Below are positions 1-4,758 of a stretch of DNA of 5,529 nt, in pieces. The DNA comes from JAKAWW01 sp049965095 (GTDB lineage Archaea; Micrarchaeota; Micrarchaeia; Micrarchaeales; Micrarchaeaceae): contig JBMFWR010000020.1 in assembly GCA_049965095.1 (NCBI GenBank), positions 1 through 5,529 of the forward strand, given 5' to 3'. The notes under the pieces are model-generated. The model did no database searches and was not told the origin of the DNA. It saw nothing but the letters and a program-made list of their open reading frames with translations. Within the stretch, counting starts at the first letter, position 1, and every line of letters begins with the position of its first letter. Position numbers and translations under genes: made by a program.

Positions 1-114
1 TATTACTTCCATACCAGCACTTTCAGCCTTGTATGAAAGCATCTGTATAAATTTATTCCATGAAGCGTTATAAATGGATTGCGCAAGTCGGGGCTTTGTT
101 GATTTAGTTAGACT
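1..114 (-). pseudogene. tnpB: 5'-truncated TnpB (IS200/IS605-type) fragment, continues past left edge
   Basis: Read on the minus strand, this open frame contains LAQSIYNASWNKF followed by IQMLSYKAESAGMEV. This matches the conserved segment of TnpB/OrfB proteins just before the C-terminal zinc-binding part (family pattern L-x-x-S-I-x-x-x-x-W-x-x-F, then L-x-Y-K-A-E-x-x-G). TnpB is the RNA-guided nuclease encoded by IS200/IS605 and IS1341-type elements. The frame is closed upstream by an in-frame TAA at 115-117. None of the sequence from 115 to 366 encodes the N-terminal TnpB half in any frame I could read, so the gene has lost its 5' part. Its 3' part lies outside the window and may or may not be intact. 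The family assignment rests on about 30 residues. Truncation rather than a distant frameshift is an inference. Confidence 0.75.
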
Positions 115-169
115 TTATCAACAATTTTAATACTTTATCAACAAAATTTGACTTTTTCAACAAAGCCTT
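112..169. repeat. Three imperfect 19-20 bp tandem repeats
   Basis: Three consecutive units begin at 112, 132 and 151. The first two share ACTTTATCAACAA, and the third reads ACTTTTTCAACAA. The array is AT-rich and lies directly upstream of the TATA-like element at 183. The third unit also forms an 11-bp perfect inverted repeat with 92-102 (GGCTTTGTTGA versus TCAACAAAGCC at 157-167), so the left arm sits inside the TnpB remnant. The array may be operator-like or debris from a mobile-element end; the sequence does not decide. Confidence 0.6.
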
Positions 170-182
170 TTTGAACAAAAGG

Positions 183-194
183 TTTAAATATATA
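183..194 (+). promoter_or_regulatory. Archaeal TATA box with BRE-like upstream stretch
   Basis: TTTAAATATATA is preceded by ACAAAAGG, a good archaeal BRE/TATA arrangement. Using the usual spacing of about 26 bp from the TATA centre, transcription would start near 211-214, a few bases before the ATG at 219. What it transcribes is unclear. Candidates are a 28-codon ORF, a small RNA, or a long leader for the winged-helix gene at 367. Confidence 0.5.
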
Positions 195-218
195 TTGCAC
201 GCTCTAAACATAACAGAG

Positions 219-305
219 ATGTCATTGGTAGATTTTAATGCAAGTGCTGCAAATATTGCACAGATCAGATTCCATAGCAATATGCAGCGCAAGCCTTGTT
301 TATAA
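219..305 (+). other. Possible 28-codon small ORF downstream of a strong promoter
   Basis: An ATG at 219 opens a 28-codon frame that starts MSLVDFNASAANIAQ and stops at TAA 303-305. It begins 5-8 nt after the predicted transcription start of the TATA box at 183-194, so it would be leaderless or nearly so. I recognise no family. It may be the stub of a gene that lost its 3' part, a chance frame over a small RNA, or a genuine microprotein. The opposite strand also carries a 77-codon frame (337 to 104) with one hydrophobic stretch, which has no recognisable similarity and runs across the tandem repeats; I do not treat it as a gene. Apart from these, 115-366 shows only the repeat and the promoter. 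Confidence 0.2.
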
Positions 306-366
306 TAAGCCAAATACAATGACATGGGCGGCCGCATAAACCACTTCCTTTTTTAAGATTTTTAAA

Positions 367-750
367 TTGGTGATTTATGTGGCGCAAATATATAGATTAG
401 AGTATAAGCAAGGGCTCAGCAAGCGTGAGCAATTGCTTATTGCCGAAATAGGCAGGGATATGATAGACGCAGCTTCAAAGCTCGTGGATTACATGTATGA
501 TGTCTACGGACTGAGCAAAAGCTCAACATGGTACTGCCTGAAAAGGCTGAAGGAGAAGAAGCTTGTCGAGTTTGCAAGCAAAGACGAGATTGGCAAGCCT
601 CTGTACCTTACAAAAGAGGGCATAGAGGAGCTTTCGCGAATCGAAAAGCTGAGCATCAAGAACAGAATCATTGATGAATTTACAAGTGCATATGTGCAAA
701 AGAAGTATTACTACGCCAGCGTGGATGAAGGGTTGCAGTACAGGCCCTGA
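367..750 (+). CDS. Winged helix-turn-helix DNA-binding protein (PadR/MarR-like)
   Basis: This is a putative transcription regulator of about 127 residues. Residues 31-64 look like a helix-turn-helix, with a turn at YGLSKSS and a recognition helix near STWYCLKRLKEKKLV (53-67). The strand-loop-strand wing follows at 68-82 (FASKDEIGKPLYLT), then KEGIEELSRIEK, as in PadR/MarR/ArsR-type winged helices. The C-terminal third is charged and probably helical, possibly for dimerisation; no ligand domain is visible. There is no ATG before codon 32, and an in-frame stop lies at 337-339. The start must therefore be TTG 367, GTG 370 or GTG 379, and I cannot choose between them because no Shine-Dalgarno sequence is obvious. 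The gene stands alone and ends at a hairpin/T-run terminator. Its regulon cannot be told from the sequence. The fold is fairly sure, the subfamily not. Confidence 0.8.
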   Translation: MVIYVAQIYRLEYKQGLSKREQLLIAEIGRDMIDAASKLVDYMYDVYGLSKSSTWYCLKRLKEKKLVEFASKDEIGKPLYLTKEGIEELSRIEKLSIKNRIIDEFTSAYVQKKYYYASVDEGLQYRP

Positions 751-758
751 TGAGGGGG

Positions 759-788
759 CGGCAGGCAGATTGCCTGCCGGCTATTTTT
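759..788 (+). terminator. Hairpin plus T-run terminator of the winged-helix gene
   Basis: A perfect 9-bp stem (CGGCAGGCA at 759-767, TGCCTGCCG at 771-779) with a 3-nt GAT loop is followed by TATTTTT at 782-788. It begins 8 nt after the stop codon at 748-750. The shape is that of an intrinsic terminator. Archaeal RNA polymerase terminates mainly on the T-run, with the hairpin possibly protecting the 3' end. Confidence 0.75.
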
Positions 789-908
789 GCCAATTAATTA
801 AGCACATTATAACACATAAGCATGGGCTCAGCTATTTTGCGATTGTTTTGAGAAGCAGAATCGACAGCAAAAGTACACCTTGTTCTAAACCCAATGCATT
901 CTGCAAAG

Positions 909-1199
909 TTACTGCTTTATCTTGTCAAGATGGATTGCTGGAACTACAAGCTTCTTTTTTGCATCAAACATATTGAGCTCAACAACATAGGAATTGCCGC
1001 GCTTCTCTATTATAGTGCCTATTCTGCCTTTGTATCTTGGATGCGGTATGTTCTTGAAGTTGCCTTTGGGCACTATTGCAACCTTGTCGCCAACATTAAA
1101 GCCTTTGATCATCTCGCTTATGCTGAGCGAAGAGGGCTTATGGTGGCGGGCCAGCTGCCTCGTCTTGCCCACAAACAATCCGTTGGATCTTTTTGTCAT
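909..1199 (-). CDS. rpl21e: Large ribosomal subunit protein eL21 (L21e)
   Basis: This 96-residue basic protein is a component of the archaeal/eukaryotic large ribosomal subunit. It has the family's hallmarks: a basic N-terminus (MTKRSNGLFVGKTRQLARHH), the KGFNVGDKVAIVPKG strand at 32-46, the signature PHPRYKGRIGTIIEKRG at 52-68, and a closing strand segment ending near HLDKIKQ. The length matches archaeal L21e, normally about 95-100 residues. The frame extends 13 codons further to 1238, but that extension is hydrophobic and untypical. The ATG at 1199 instead gives the family N-terminus and has GGTG (1209-1206) 6 nt upstream. The gene is divergent from the TBP gene and appears to use the palindromic TATA box at 1241-1249, which predicts a leader of about 20 nt. 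No ribosomal neighbour follows within the window. Confidence 0.95.
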   Translation of the reverse strand: MTKRSNGLFVGKTRQLARHHKPSSLSISEMIKGFNVGDKVAIVPKGNFKNIPHPRYKGRIGTIIEKRGNSYVVELNMFDAKKKLVVPAIHLDKIKQ

Positions 1200-1205
1200 T
1201 ATAAA

Positions 1206-1209
1206 CACC
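1206..1209 (-). promoter_or_regulatory. GGTG ribosome binding site for eL21
   Basis: GGTG on the minus strand lies 6 nt before the ATG at 1199 and is complementary to the archaeal 16S rRNA 3' end. It supports the internal ATG rather than the upstream start at 1238. Confidence 0.65.
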
Positions 1210-1240
1210 AAAACCAGCAATAGATATTGCTCTACCAAAG

Positions 1241-1249
1241 TATTTAAAT
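1241..1249. promoter_or_regulatory. Palindromic TATA box shared by eL21 and the half-TBP gene
   Basis: TATTTAAAT contains the perfect palindrome ATTTAAAT. It is the only good TATA element correctly placed for both divergent genes: its centre is about 46 bp from the eL21 ATG at 1199 and about 38 bp from the TBP ATG at 1284. On the plus side it is preceded by CCAAAG, a BRE-like stretch; on the minus side by the weaker CATAAC. Predicted starts are near 1271 (+) and 1219 (-). Two-way use of one box is an inference. Confidence 0.55.
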
Positions 1250-1263
1250 GTTATGAGGTAAAC

Positions 1264-1271
1264 TTATATAA
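1264..1271. promoter_or_regulatory. Second palindromic TATA-like box over the TBP transcription start
   Basis: TTATATAA is a perfect 8-bp palindrome only 12 bp before the TBP ATG. That is too close to act as the TATA box for this gene unless the real start codon is further downstream. It coincides with the start site predicted from the box at 1241-1249, so it could be an initiator or an autoregulatory site. This is low-certainty inference. Confidence 0.25.
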
Positions 1272-1272
1272 A

Positions 1273-1276
1273 GGTG
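1273..1276 (+). promoter_or_regulatory. GGTG ribosome binding site for the half-TBP gene
   Basis: GGTG ends 7 nt before the ATG at 1284. It is the same motif used by the divergent eL21 gene and supports translation from 1284, so the short length is not caused by a misplaced start. Confidence 0.65.
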
Positions 1277-1283
1277 TTGCTAA

Positions 1284-1607
1284 ATGGCAAAAGCGCATAA
1301 CAATCCAATATCACCGCCGCACAAGCATGTAGTGCTCAAGCCGACGTATCGCATAGTAAATATAGTTGCTAAGGCAGAACTTGGCGTAGATTTGGACTTG
1401 TATACGCTTGCAAGGCTTTCCCACGACATAGATTACGAGCCTGAGCAGTTCCCAGGCGCAATATTCAAGGTTCACGACCCCAAAGCCGCGCTTCTGCTCT
1501 TCAAGAACGGCAAGATTATATGCACAGGAGCGATGACAACTGCAGACATTAAGAGGGCAGTAGGGCAAGCTGTGGATCTCGTGAACAAGTACCTTTCAAT
1601 GAAATAG
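1284..1607 (+). CDS. Single-repeat TATA-box-binding-protein-like protein (half-TBP)
   Basis: This 107-residue protein consists of one TBP-fold repeat. Archaeal TBP normally has about 180 residues in two tandem repeats that form the DNA-bending saddle. Visible TBP features are strand S1 with the DNA-contacting asparagine (YRIVNIVAKAELG, N26), the stirrup DYEPEQFPG at 50-58 with acidic residues E52 and E54 that in TBP contact TFB/TFIIB, and the two positions equivalent to the intercalating phenylalanines (F56 in EQFPG and F73 in LLLFKNGK). GKIICTGA (76-83) and a C-terminal helix (86-104) follow. The N-terminal 20 residues are Pro/His-rich. A second repeat is absent: the stop at 1605-1607 is followed by a promoter-like box and a hairpin, with no TBP sequence in any frame. 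It may homodimerise into a symmetric saddle, replace TBP, or be a paralogue beside a full TBP elsewhere. The fold is near certain; the function is inferred. Confidence 0.88.
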   Translation: MAKAHNNPISPPHKHVVLKPTYRIVNIVAKAELGVDLDLYTLARLSHDIDYEPEQFPGAIFKVHDPKAALLLFKNGKIICTGAMTTADIKRAVGQAVDLVNKYLSMK

Positions 1608-1638
1608 CATTTATTCAAGTCAATGATTCAAAAAGGAA

Positions 1639-1648
1639 TATTTAAATA
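1639..1648. promoter_or_regulatory. Palindromic TATA box in a convergent intergenic region
   Basis: TATTTAAATA is a perfect 10-bp palindrome preceded on the plus strand by CAAAAAGGAA, a strong BRE-like stretch. It lies 32 bp after the half-TBP stop, where both flanking genes end, so no annotated gene needs it. Plus-strand initiation would be near 1670. Minus-strand initiation, with a poorer BRE, would run antisense into the TBP gene. Confidence 0.45.
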
Positions 1649-1669
1649 CGTTAGCGATAAATTCTATTC

Positions 1670-1738
1670 TGCTTTTATGCGTATTTTGTAACCCTATTCT
1701 CATCCACCCAGGCGTATGCTTTGCATACGCCTATAATG
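1670..1738 (+). ncRNA. Candidate small RNA between half-TBP and trmI
   Basis: The TATA/BRE at 1639-1648 predicts a transcript starting near 1670, and a perfect 9-bp hairpin at 1711-1731 would close it. The intervening bases contain no ORF longer than five codons, and I see no C/D-box, H/ACA or tRNA features. The boundaries are predicted, not observed. The box could also be a decoy or autoregulatory site for the adjacent TBP-like protein. Confidence 0.22.
1711..1731. terminator. Perfect 9-bp hairpin in the convergent gap
   Basis: GGCGTATGC (1711-1719), loop TTT, GCATACGCC (1723-1731). It lies 12 bp past the stop of the minus-strand methyltransferase gene and 104 bp past the TBP stop. It has the same 9-bp stem and 3-nt loop design as the terminator at 759-788, but lacks a clean T-run on either side. 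A bidirectional 3'-end or transcript-stabilising structure is likely. Confidence 0.5.
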
Positions 1739-1742
1739 CTTT

Positions 1743-2318
1743 CTAATGCTTTTGTGCAAAAACCAGATAAGCGGTATGCCATACCCCTTTGGTTGAGGGC
1801 CTCATTCCAGCTTCTCTTACAAGCATATCCCTGACTATTGCTTCTATTGCTACTATATCGTTGAATTTGTATCTGTTTAACTTGCCTATAAACTTTTTGA
1901 CCTGCTCCATGTGTGGCAGGTATGCAAATATGTAGCCATTCTCCTTTAAAGCCTTGTATGCGTGCCTTACTACCTTTTCGGCATTTGGCATGTCAAGCGT
2001 TACTATGTCTATATTCTTTTCAGCTATGCCCTTCGTTATGTCTGCAATCTTTATTTCAATGTTGGAAAGCCCAAGCTTGCTCGCGTTATATTGGGCTATT
2101 TTGGCGAAATCTTCGCGTATCTCATATGAGGTCACGTGCTTCGCTATCCTGGCCATAGAAACAGCAAGCCACCCGCTTCCTGCACCGGCATCAACGCAAA
2201 TGCTTTCCTTGTTTATTCCTGTATATGCCATTATGATGCCGATGTCTTTCGGCAATATAACTTGCGGTCCTCTTTTCAACTGCCTGTAGAATGCAGGCAT
2301 AAACATCCTATCTTCCAT
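1743..2318 (-). CDS. trmI: tRNA (adenine-N1)-methyltransferase, TrmI-like, without N-terminal domain
   Basis: This is a class I SAM-dependent methyltransferase of 191 residues, most like archaeal TrmI, which makes m1A at tRNA positions 57/58. It shows YRQLKRGPQVILPKDIGII at 11-29 (the typical RGPQ-P-KD entry), motif I DAGAGSG (43-49), YEIREDF with the SAM-ribose acid E66, D93 in IKIADIT, and motif IV LDMPNAE with D109. Archaeal TrmI proteins usually run about 250-280 residues, with an N-terminal beta-domain of some 70 residues; here that domain is missing. I start at ATG 2318, which overlaps topA by 11 nt and has an AAAGGTTG stretch upstream; ATG 2306 is an alternative. The frame continues to 2465, but that part is the Lys-rich topA tail read out of frame, so I exclude it. 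Translational coupling to topA is likely. Substrate position is inferred from family. Confidence 0.82.
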   Translation of the reverse strand: MEDRMFMPAFYRQLKRGPQVILPKDIGIIMAYTGINKESICVDAGAGSGWLAVSMARIAKHVTSYEIREDFAKIAQYNASKLGLSNIEIKIADITKGIAEKNIDIVTLDMPNAEKVVRHAYKALKENGYIFAYLPHMEQVKKFIGKLNRYKFNDIVAIEAIVRDMLVREAGMRPSTKGVWHTAYLVFAQKH

Positions 2319-4497
2319 CTTCAACAACCTTTTTGCCGGGCTTCTGAACCTTCGCACCCTTCTTTGCCTGTTTGGGCTGCTTTGCCTTGGTTCTCTTTGG
2401 AGCTTTCTGCTTTGGTTTTTCTTGTTTTGCCTTTTCTGTTTTTGGCTTTTGGCCCTTCGCTTCAAGCTCCTCTTTTTCCTTGAGTTCTTTTGCCGTAATC
2501 CAATTCTTTTTGGTCACGCATTGCGGATCAAGATCCATTTCAAAGACTTTGCCGCCCCTGAATATTTTTACTATAGGAGTATGGCAATATTCGCATACCT
2601 TGCCTGTTGGCACGATCTTGGCGTGCTGCGGCAACGGGTATATTGCCTTGCAGTTGGGATAGTTTGAACAGCCGGCAAATATCTTGCCACCTTTCGAATG
2701 CCTTATTATAAGCTTACCGCCGTCTATAGGACATGTCCCAAGCACAACCTCGCTTTCCTCAAGGCCCTTAGCCATGTCTATGCCTATCCCTTTCTTGTTG
2801 GCATCAAACGCTTTCAGAGCTTCTAGAAGCAAAGCCTTGCCTTCCTCTATAACTTCAGCTTGCTTCTTTTCACCGCTCGCTATCTTTTCCATGTCTTCTT
2901 CAAGCTTCCTTGTAGTGTCTTCTTTTATTATCATCTCGGCATACTTCTTAAGGGCATTGTATATGCTCATTCCGAAATTGGTTACAGCTATGGAGCCTCC
3001 GGATATGTAGCCGCGCTTGAAAAGCGTGTCTATTATTGCAGCTCTGGTAGCTTTTGTGCCAAGCTTGCGCCTCTCAAGCTCCGCTATCAATGAAGCTTTT
3101 GTATAGCGCCTTGGGGGCTTTGTCGCCTGCTCGCTCATGTCAACTTTATCTATTGATACAGGACCCTCTTTGAAATCAGGCAGGATGTTCTCTTTCGGAT
3201 CCACAAATCCGTATATGTCAAGCCATCCCTTCTCGAGCAGAACGGAACCTGATGCAACATACTGCTCTGGGCCTGCCCTTGCAATAACCTTTGTTCTTGC
3301 AACCTTTGAGTAAGGTGCAAAGCACGCCAAGAACCTTTTTACCACAAGATCATATATCTTCTGCTCGTTGGCATTTAGGCTTTTGGGCACTATTCCAGTC
3401 GGGTATATTGCAGGATGTGCCTCATCGGTTTTTTGCCCCTCGTGAGGCTTGAAGCGCTTTTCCCTGATTAGCATCTCGGCACTTTTTGAATATGCAGGGT
3501 TTTTGGCAAGTTCTTCTATTATATGTGCAAGCCCTATTGTAGGAGGAAGCCTCTGCGACGAAGTTCTAGGATATGATATATAAGAACGCTCGTAAAGAGA
3601 TTGAGCTATTGCAAGAGTTGTTGATGGGTCAACGTGGTACACCCTGCTTGCTTCCAATTGCAACGAGGTAAGGTCAAAAGGAGGATATGGGCTGACGAAT
3701 TCCTCTTTTTTCTCTATGCTTTCTATCTTCGCCTTGTCCTTGTTTGCCAATGTCTCCTTATATGCTGTTTCGGCTTCGTTTTTGTCGAATATTTCACCTC
3801 GCTTGTTTGAGAATTTTGCCCCTTCGATTATTGCTTCAATTGTCCAATAAGGCTTAGGCACAAAAGCCTTTATCTCAAGTTCCCTTGAAGCCAGAAGGGC
3901 AAGCGTCGGGCCCTGGACTCTGCCAATGCTTAAAGGCTTGCCATTTCCCATTGCGCTAGAAAGCGCCCTGCTAAGGTTTATGCCCCATAGCCAATCAAGT
4001 ATATGCCTTGTTTCACCGGCATAGAAGTTGGTTATGTCAAGCGGCCCTAGATTTGCAAACGCTTCTTTGAGGTCGGCAGTAGTTGTGGTTGAAAACTTCA
4101 TCCTTTTTGCCCTGCCAAGCCCATGCGCTATGAAATTTATTATGTTGGTACCGATTACAGTTCCTTCAGTGTCGTAGTCGCATGCATTTACAAAGGTATC
4201 ACATTTTTTGGAGAGCATTTCGAAAACATCGAAATATTTCTTTGTGTATGCCATTACGGGGCTTGCCTTGTATGATGGCACCCATTCAACATCTAGCACA
4301 GGATAGCCATGCGCGCTGCCGGCTTGGTGAATTGTAAATATATGGCCTACGGCAGAAGCCACGTATATAGTATCATTGCCGCCTATTACAAAATAGCTTA
4401 CGCCGTTTACCAGTTCCCTTCTCTGCTTGCCTTCTCCTAGCGCTATCGCTATTCTGAGCGCTACGCTTGGTTTCTCGGCAATTATTAGCTTTCCCAT
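2308..4497 (-). CDS. topA: DNA topoisomerase I, type IA (archaeal)
   Basis: This 729-residue enzyme relaxes negatively supercoiled DNA by cutting one strand through a 5'-phosphotyrosine link. The N-terminal Toprim domain has LIIAEKPS with E8 and the metal-binding CDYDTEG (D107, D109, E111). The core contains ETRHILDWLWGINLSRAL (162-179), SIGRVQGPTLALL (190-202) and the active site YISYPRTSS, with Y309 as catalytic tyrosine and R311 following. HEGQKTDEAHPAIYPTG (352-368) and KATRAAIIDTLFKRGYI (482-498) are further family landmarks. The C-terminal region (about 588-662) has two degenerate zinc ribbons: the first lacks one Cys (C589, D592, C610, C616), and the second keeps C635, C638 and C660. 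A tail from about 670 to 729 is mostly Lys/Gln/Pro and probably binds DNA nonspecifically. The ATG follows the upstream membrane-protein stop by 4 nt, and the stop overlaps trmI, so it is the middle gene of a leftward operon. Confidence 0.96.
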   Translation of the reverse strand: MGKLIIAEKPSVALRIAIALGEGKQRRELVNGVSYFVIGGNDTIYVASAVGHIFTIHQAGSAHGYPVLDVEWVPSYKASPVMAYTKKYFDVFEMLSKKCDTFVNACDYDTEGTVIGTNIINFIAHGLGRAKRMKFSTTTTADLKEAFANLGPLDITNFYAGETRHILDWLWGINLSRALSSAMGNGKPLSIGRVQGPTLALLASRELEIKAFVPKPYWTIEAIIEGAKFSNKRGEIFDKNEAETAYKETLANKDKAKIESIEKKEEFVSPYPPFDLTSLQLEASRVYHVDPSTTLAIAQSLYERSYISYPRTSSQRLPPTIGLAHIIEELAKNPAYSKSAEMLIREKRFKPHEGQKTDEAHPAIYPTGIVPKSLNANEQKIYDLVVKRFLACFAPYSKVARTKVIARAGPEQYVASGSVLLEKGWLDIYGFVDPKENILPDFKEGPVSIDKVDMSEQATKPPRRYTKASLIAELERRKLGTKATRAAIIDTLFKRGYISGGSIAVTNFGMSIYNALKKYAEMIIKEDTTRKLEEDMEKIASGEKKQAEVIEEGKALLLEALKAFDANKKGIGIDMAKGLEESEVVLGTCPIDGGKLIIRHSKGGKIFAGCSNYPNCKAIYPLPQHAKIVPTGKVCEYCHTPIVKIFRGGKVFEMDLDPQCVTKKNWITAKELKEKEELEAKGQKPKTEKAKQEKPKQKAPKRTKAKQPKQAKKGAKVQKPGKKVVEDGR

Positions 4498-4501
4498 CAG
4501 A

Positions 4502-4744
4502 TCATTTTTTTATTAGCTTGGTGTGCCTTGGCTTTTGCGCACTTTTGAACGCGGCTTTGTCAGGATTGGCTGCATGCGCCTGCTTAGATATGAGCCACGC
4601 ATTTACAAATCCAACTATTATTGTTATCGTGGCTATTATATAAAAAGCGCTGCTACCTTGCTGATATATAAATATTATTATGGCTAATATTGTTAGCACA
4701 ACTGTTGCGAAGGAAAGTATCAATTCTTTTGTCGCTTTTGCCAT
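4502..4744 (-). CDS. Small two-helix membrane protein of unknown function
   Basis: This 80-residue protein has two predicted transmembrane helices, about 8-27 (ILSFATVVLTILAIIIFIY region) and 33-53 (AFYIIATITIIVGFVNAWLI). A basic, hydrophilic tail follows (54-80, ending RHTKLIKK). Lysines before helix 1 and after helix 2 predict both termini in the cytoplasm. I recognise no family. An in-frame TTG at 4747 directly precedes the ATG; I prefer ATG 4744. It is the first gene of the leftward operon with topA, whose ATG lies 4 nt after this stop, so the three genes are probably cotranscribed. A TATA-like run at 4775-4786, inside the divergent transporter gene, is well placed to drive it with a short leader. 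The link to DNA topology or tRNA modification is unknown and may be only cotranscription. Confidence 0.75.
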   Translation of the reverse strand: MAKATKELILSFATVVLTILAIIIFIYQQGSSAFYIIATITIIVGFVNAWLISKQAHAANPDKAAFKSAQKPRHTKLIKK

Positions 4745-4758
4745 CAAATCATGATATT

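Noticed and set aside
104..337. 77-codon minus-strand frame with one hydrophobic stretch
   Set aside because: No recognisable family. It runs through the tandem repeats and opposes a strong plus-strand TATA box. A TATA-like run upstream could serve it as a leaderless gene, but the evidence is too thin to call it.
789..908. Gap between the winged-helix terminator and the end of eL21
   Set aside because: I found no promoter, hairpin or plausible gene. A 24-codon hydrophobic minus-strand frame from a TTG is too short and unsupported.
1200..1238. N-terminal extension of eL21 to 1238
   Set aside because: The 13 extra residues are hydrophobic and unlike the family. They would include the GGTG site and lie close to the TATA box, so the ATG at 1199 is the real start.
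1650..1740. tRNA or C/D-box RNA in the convergent gap
   Set aside because: There is no T-loop motif, cloverleaf arms or C/D boxes; only the promoter-like box and one hairpin are present.
1954..3093. Several plus-strand open frames opposite trmI and topA
   Set aside because: They are antisense shadows of well-supported coding sequences, with no family features and no promoter or ribosome site of their own.
4690..4758. Longer start of transporter subunit 1 at 4690
   Set aside because: It would overlap the divergent membrane-protein gene by more than 50 bp and adds a basic, non-family stretch before helix 1. ATG 4759 gives a normal half-transporter length.
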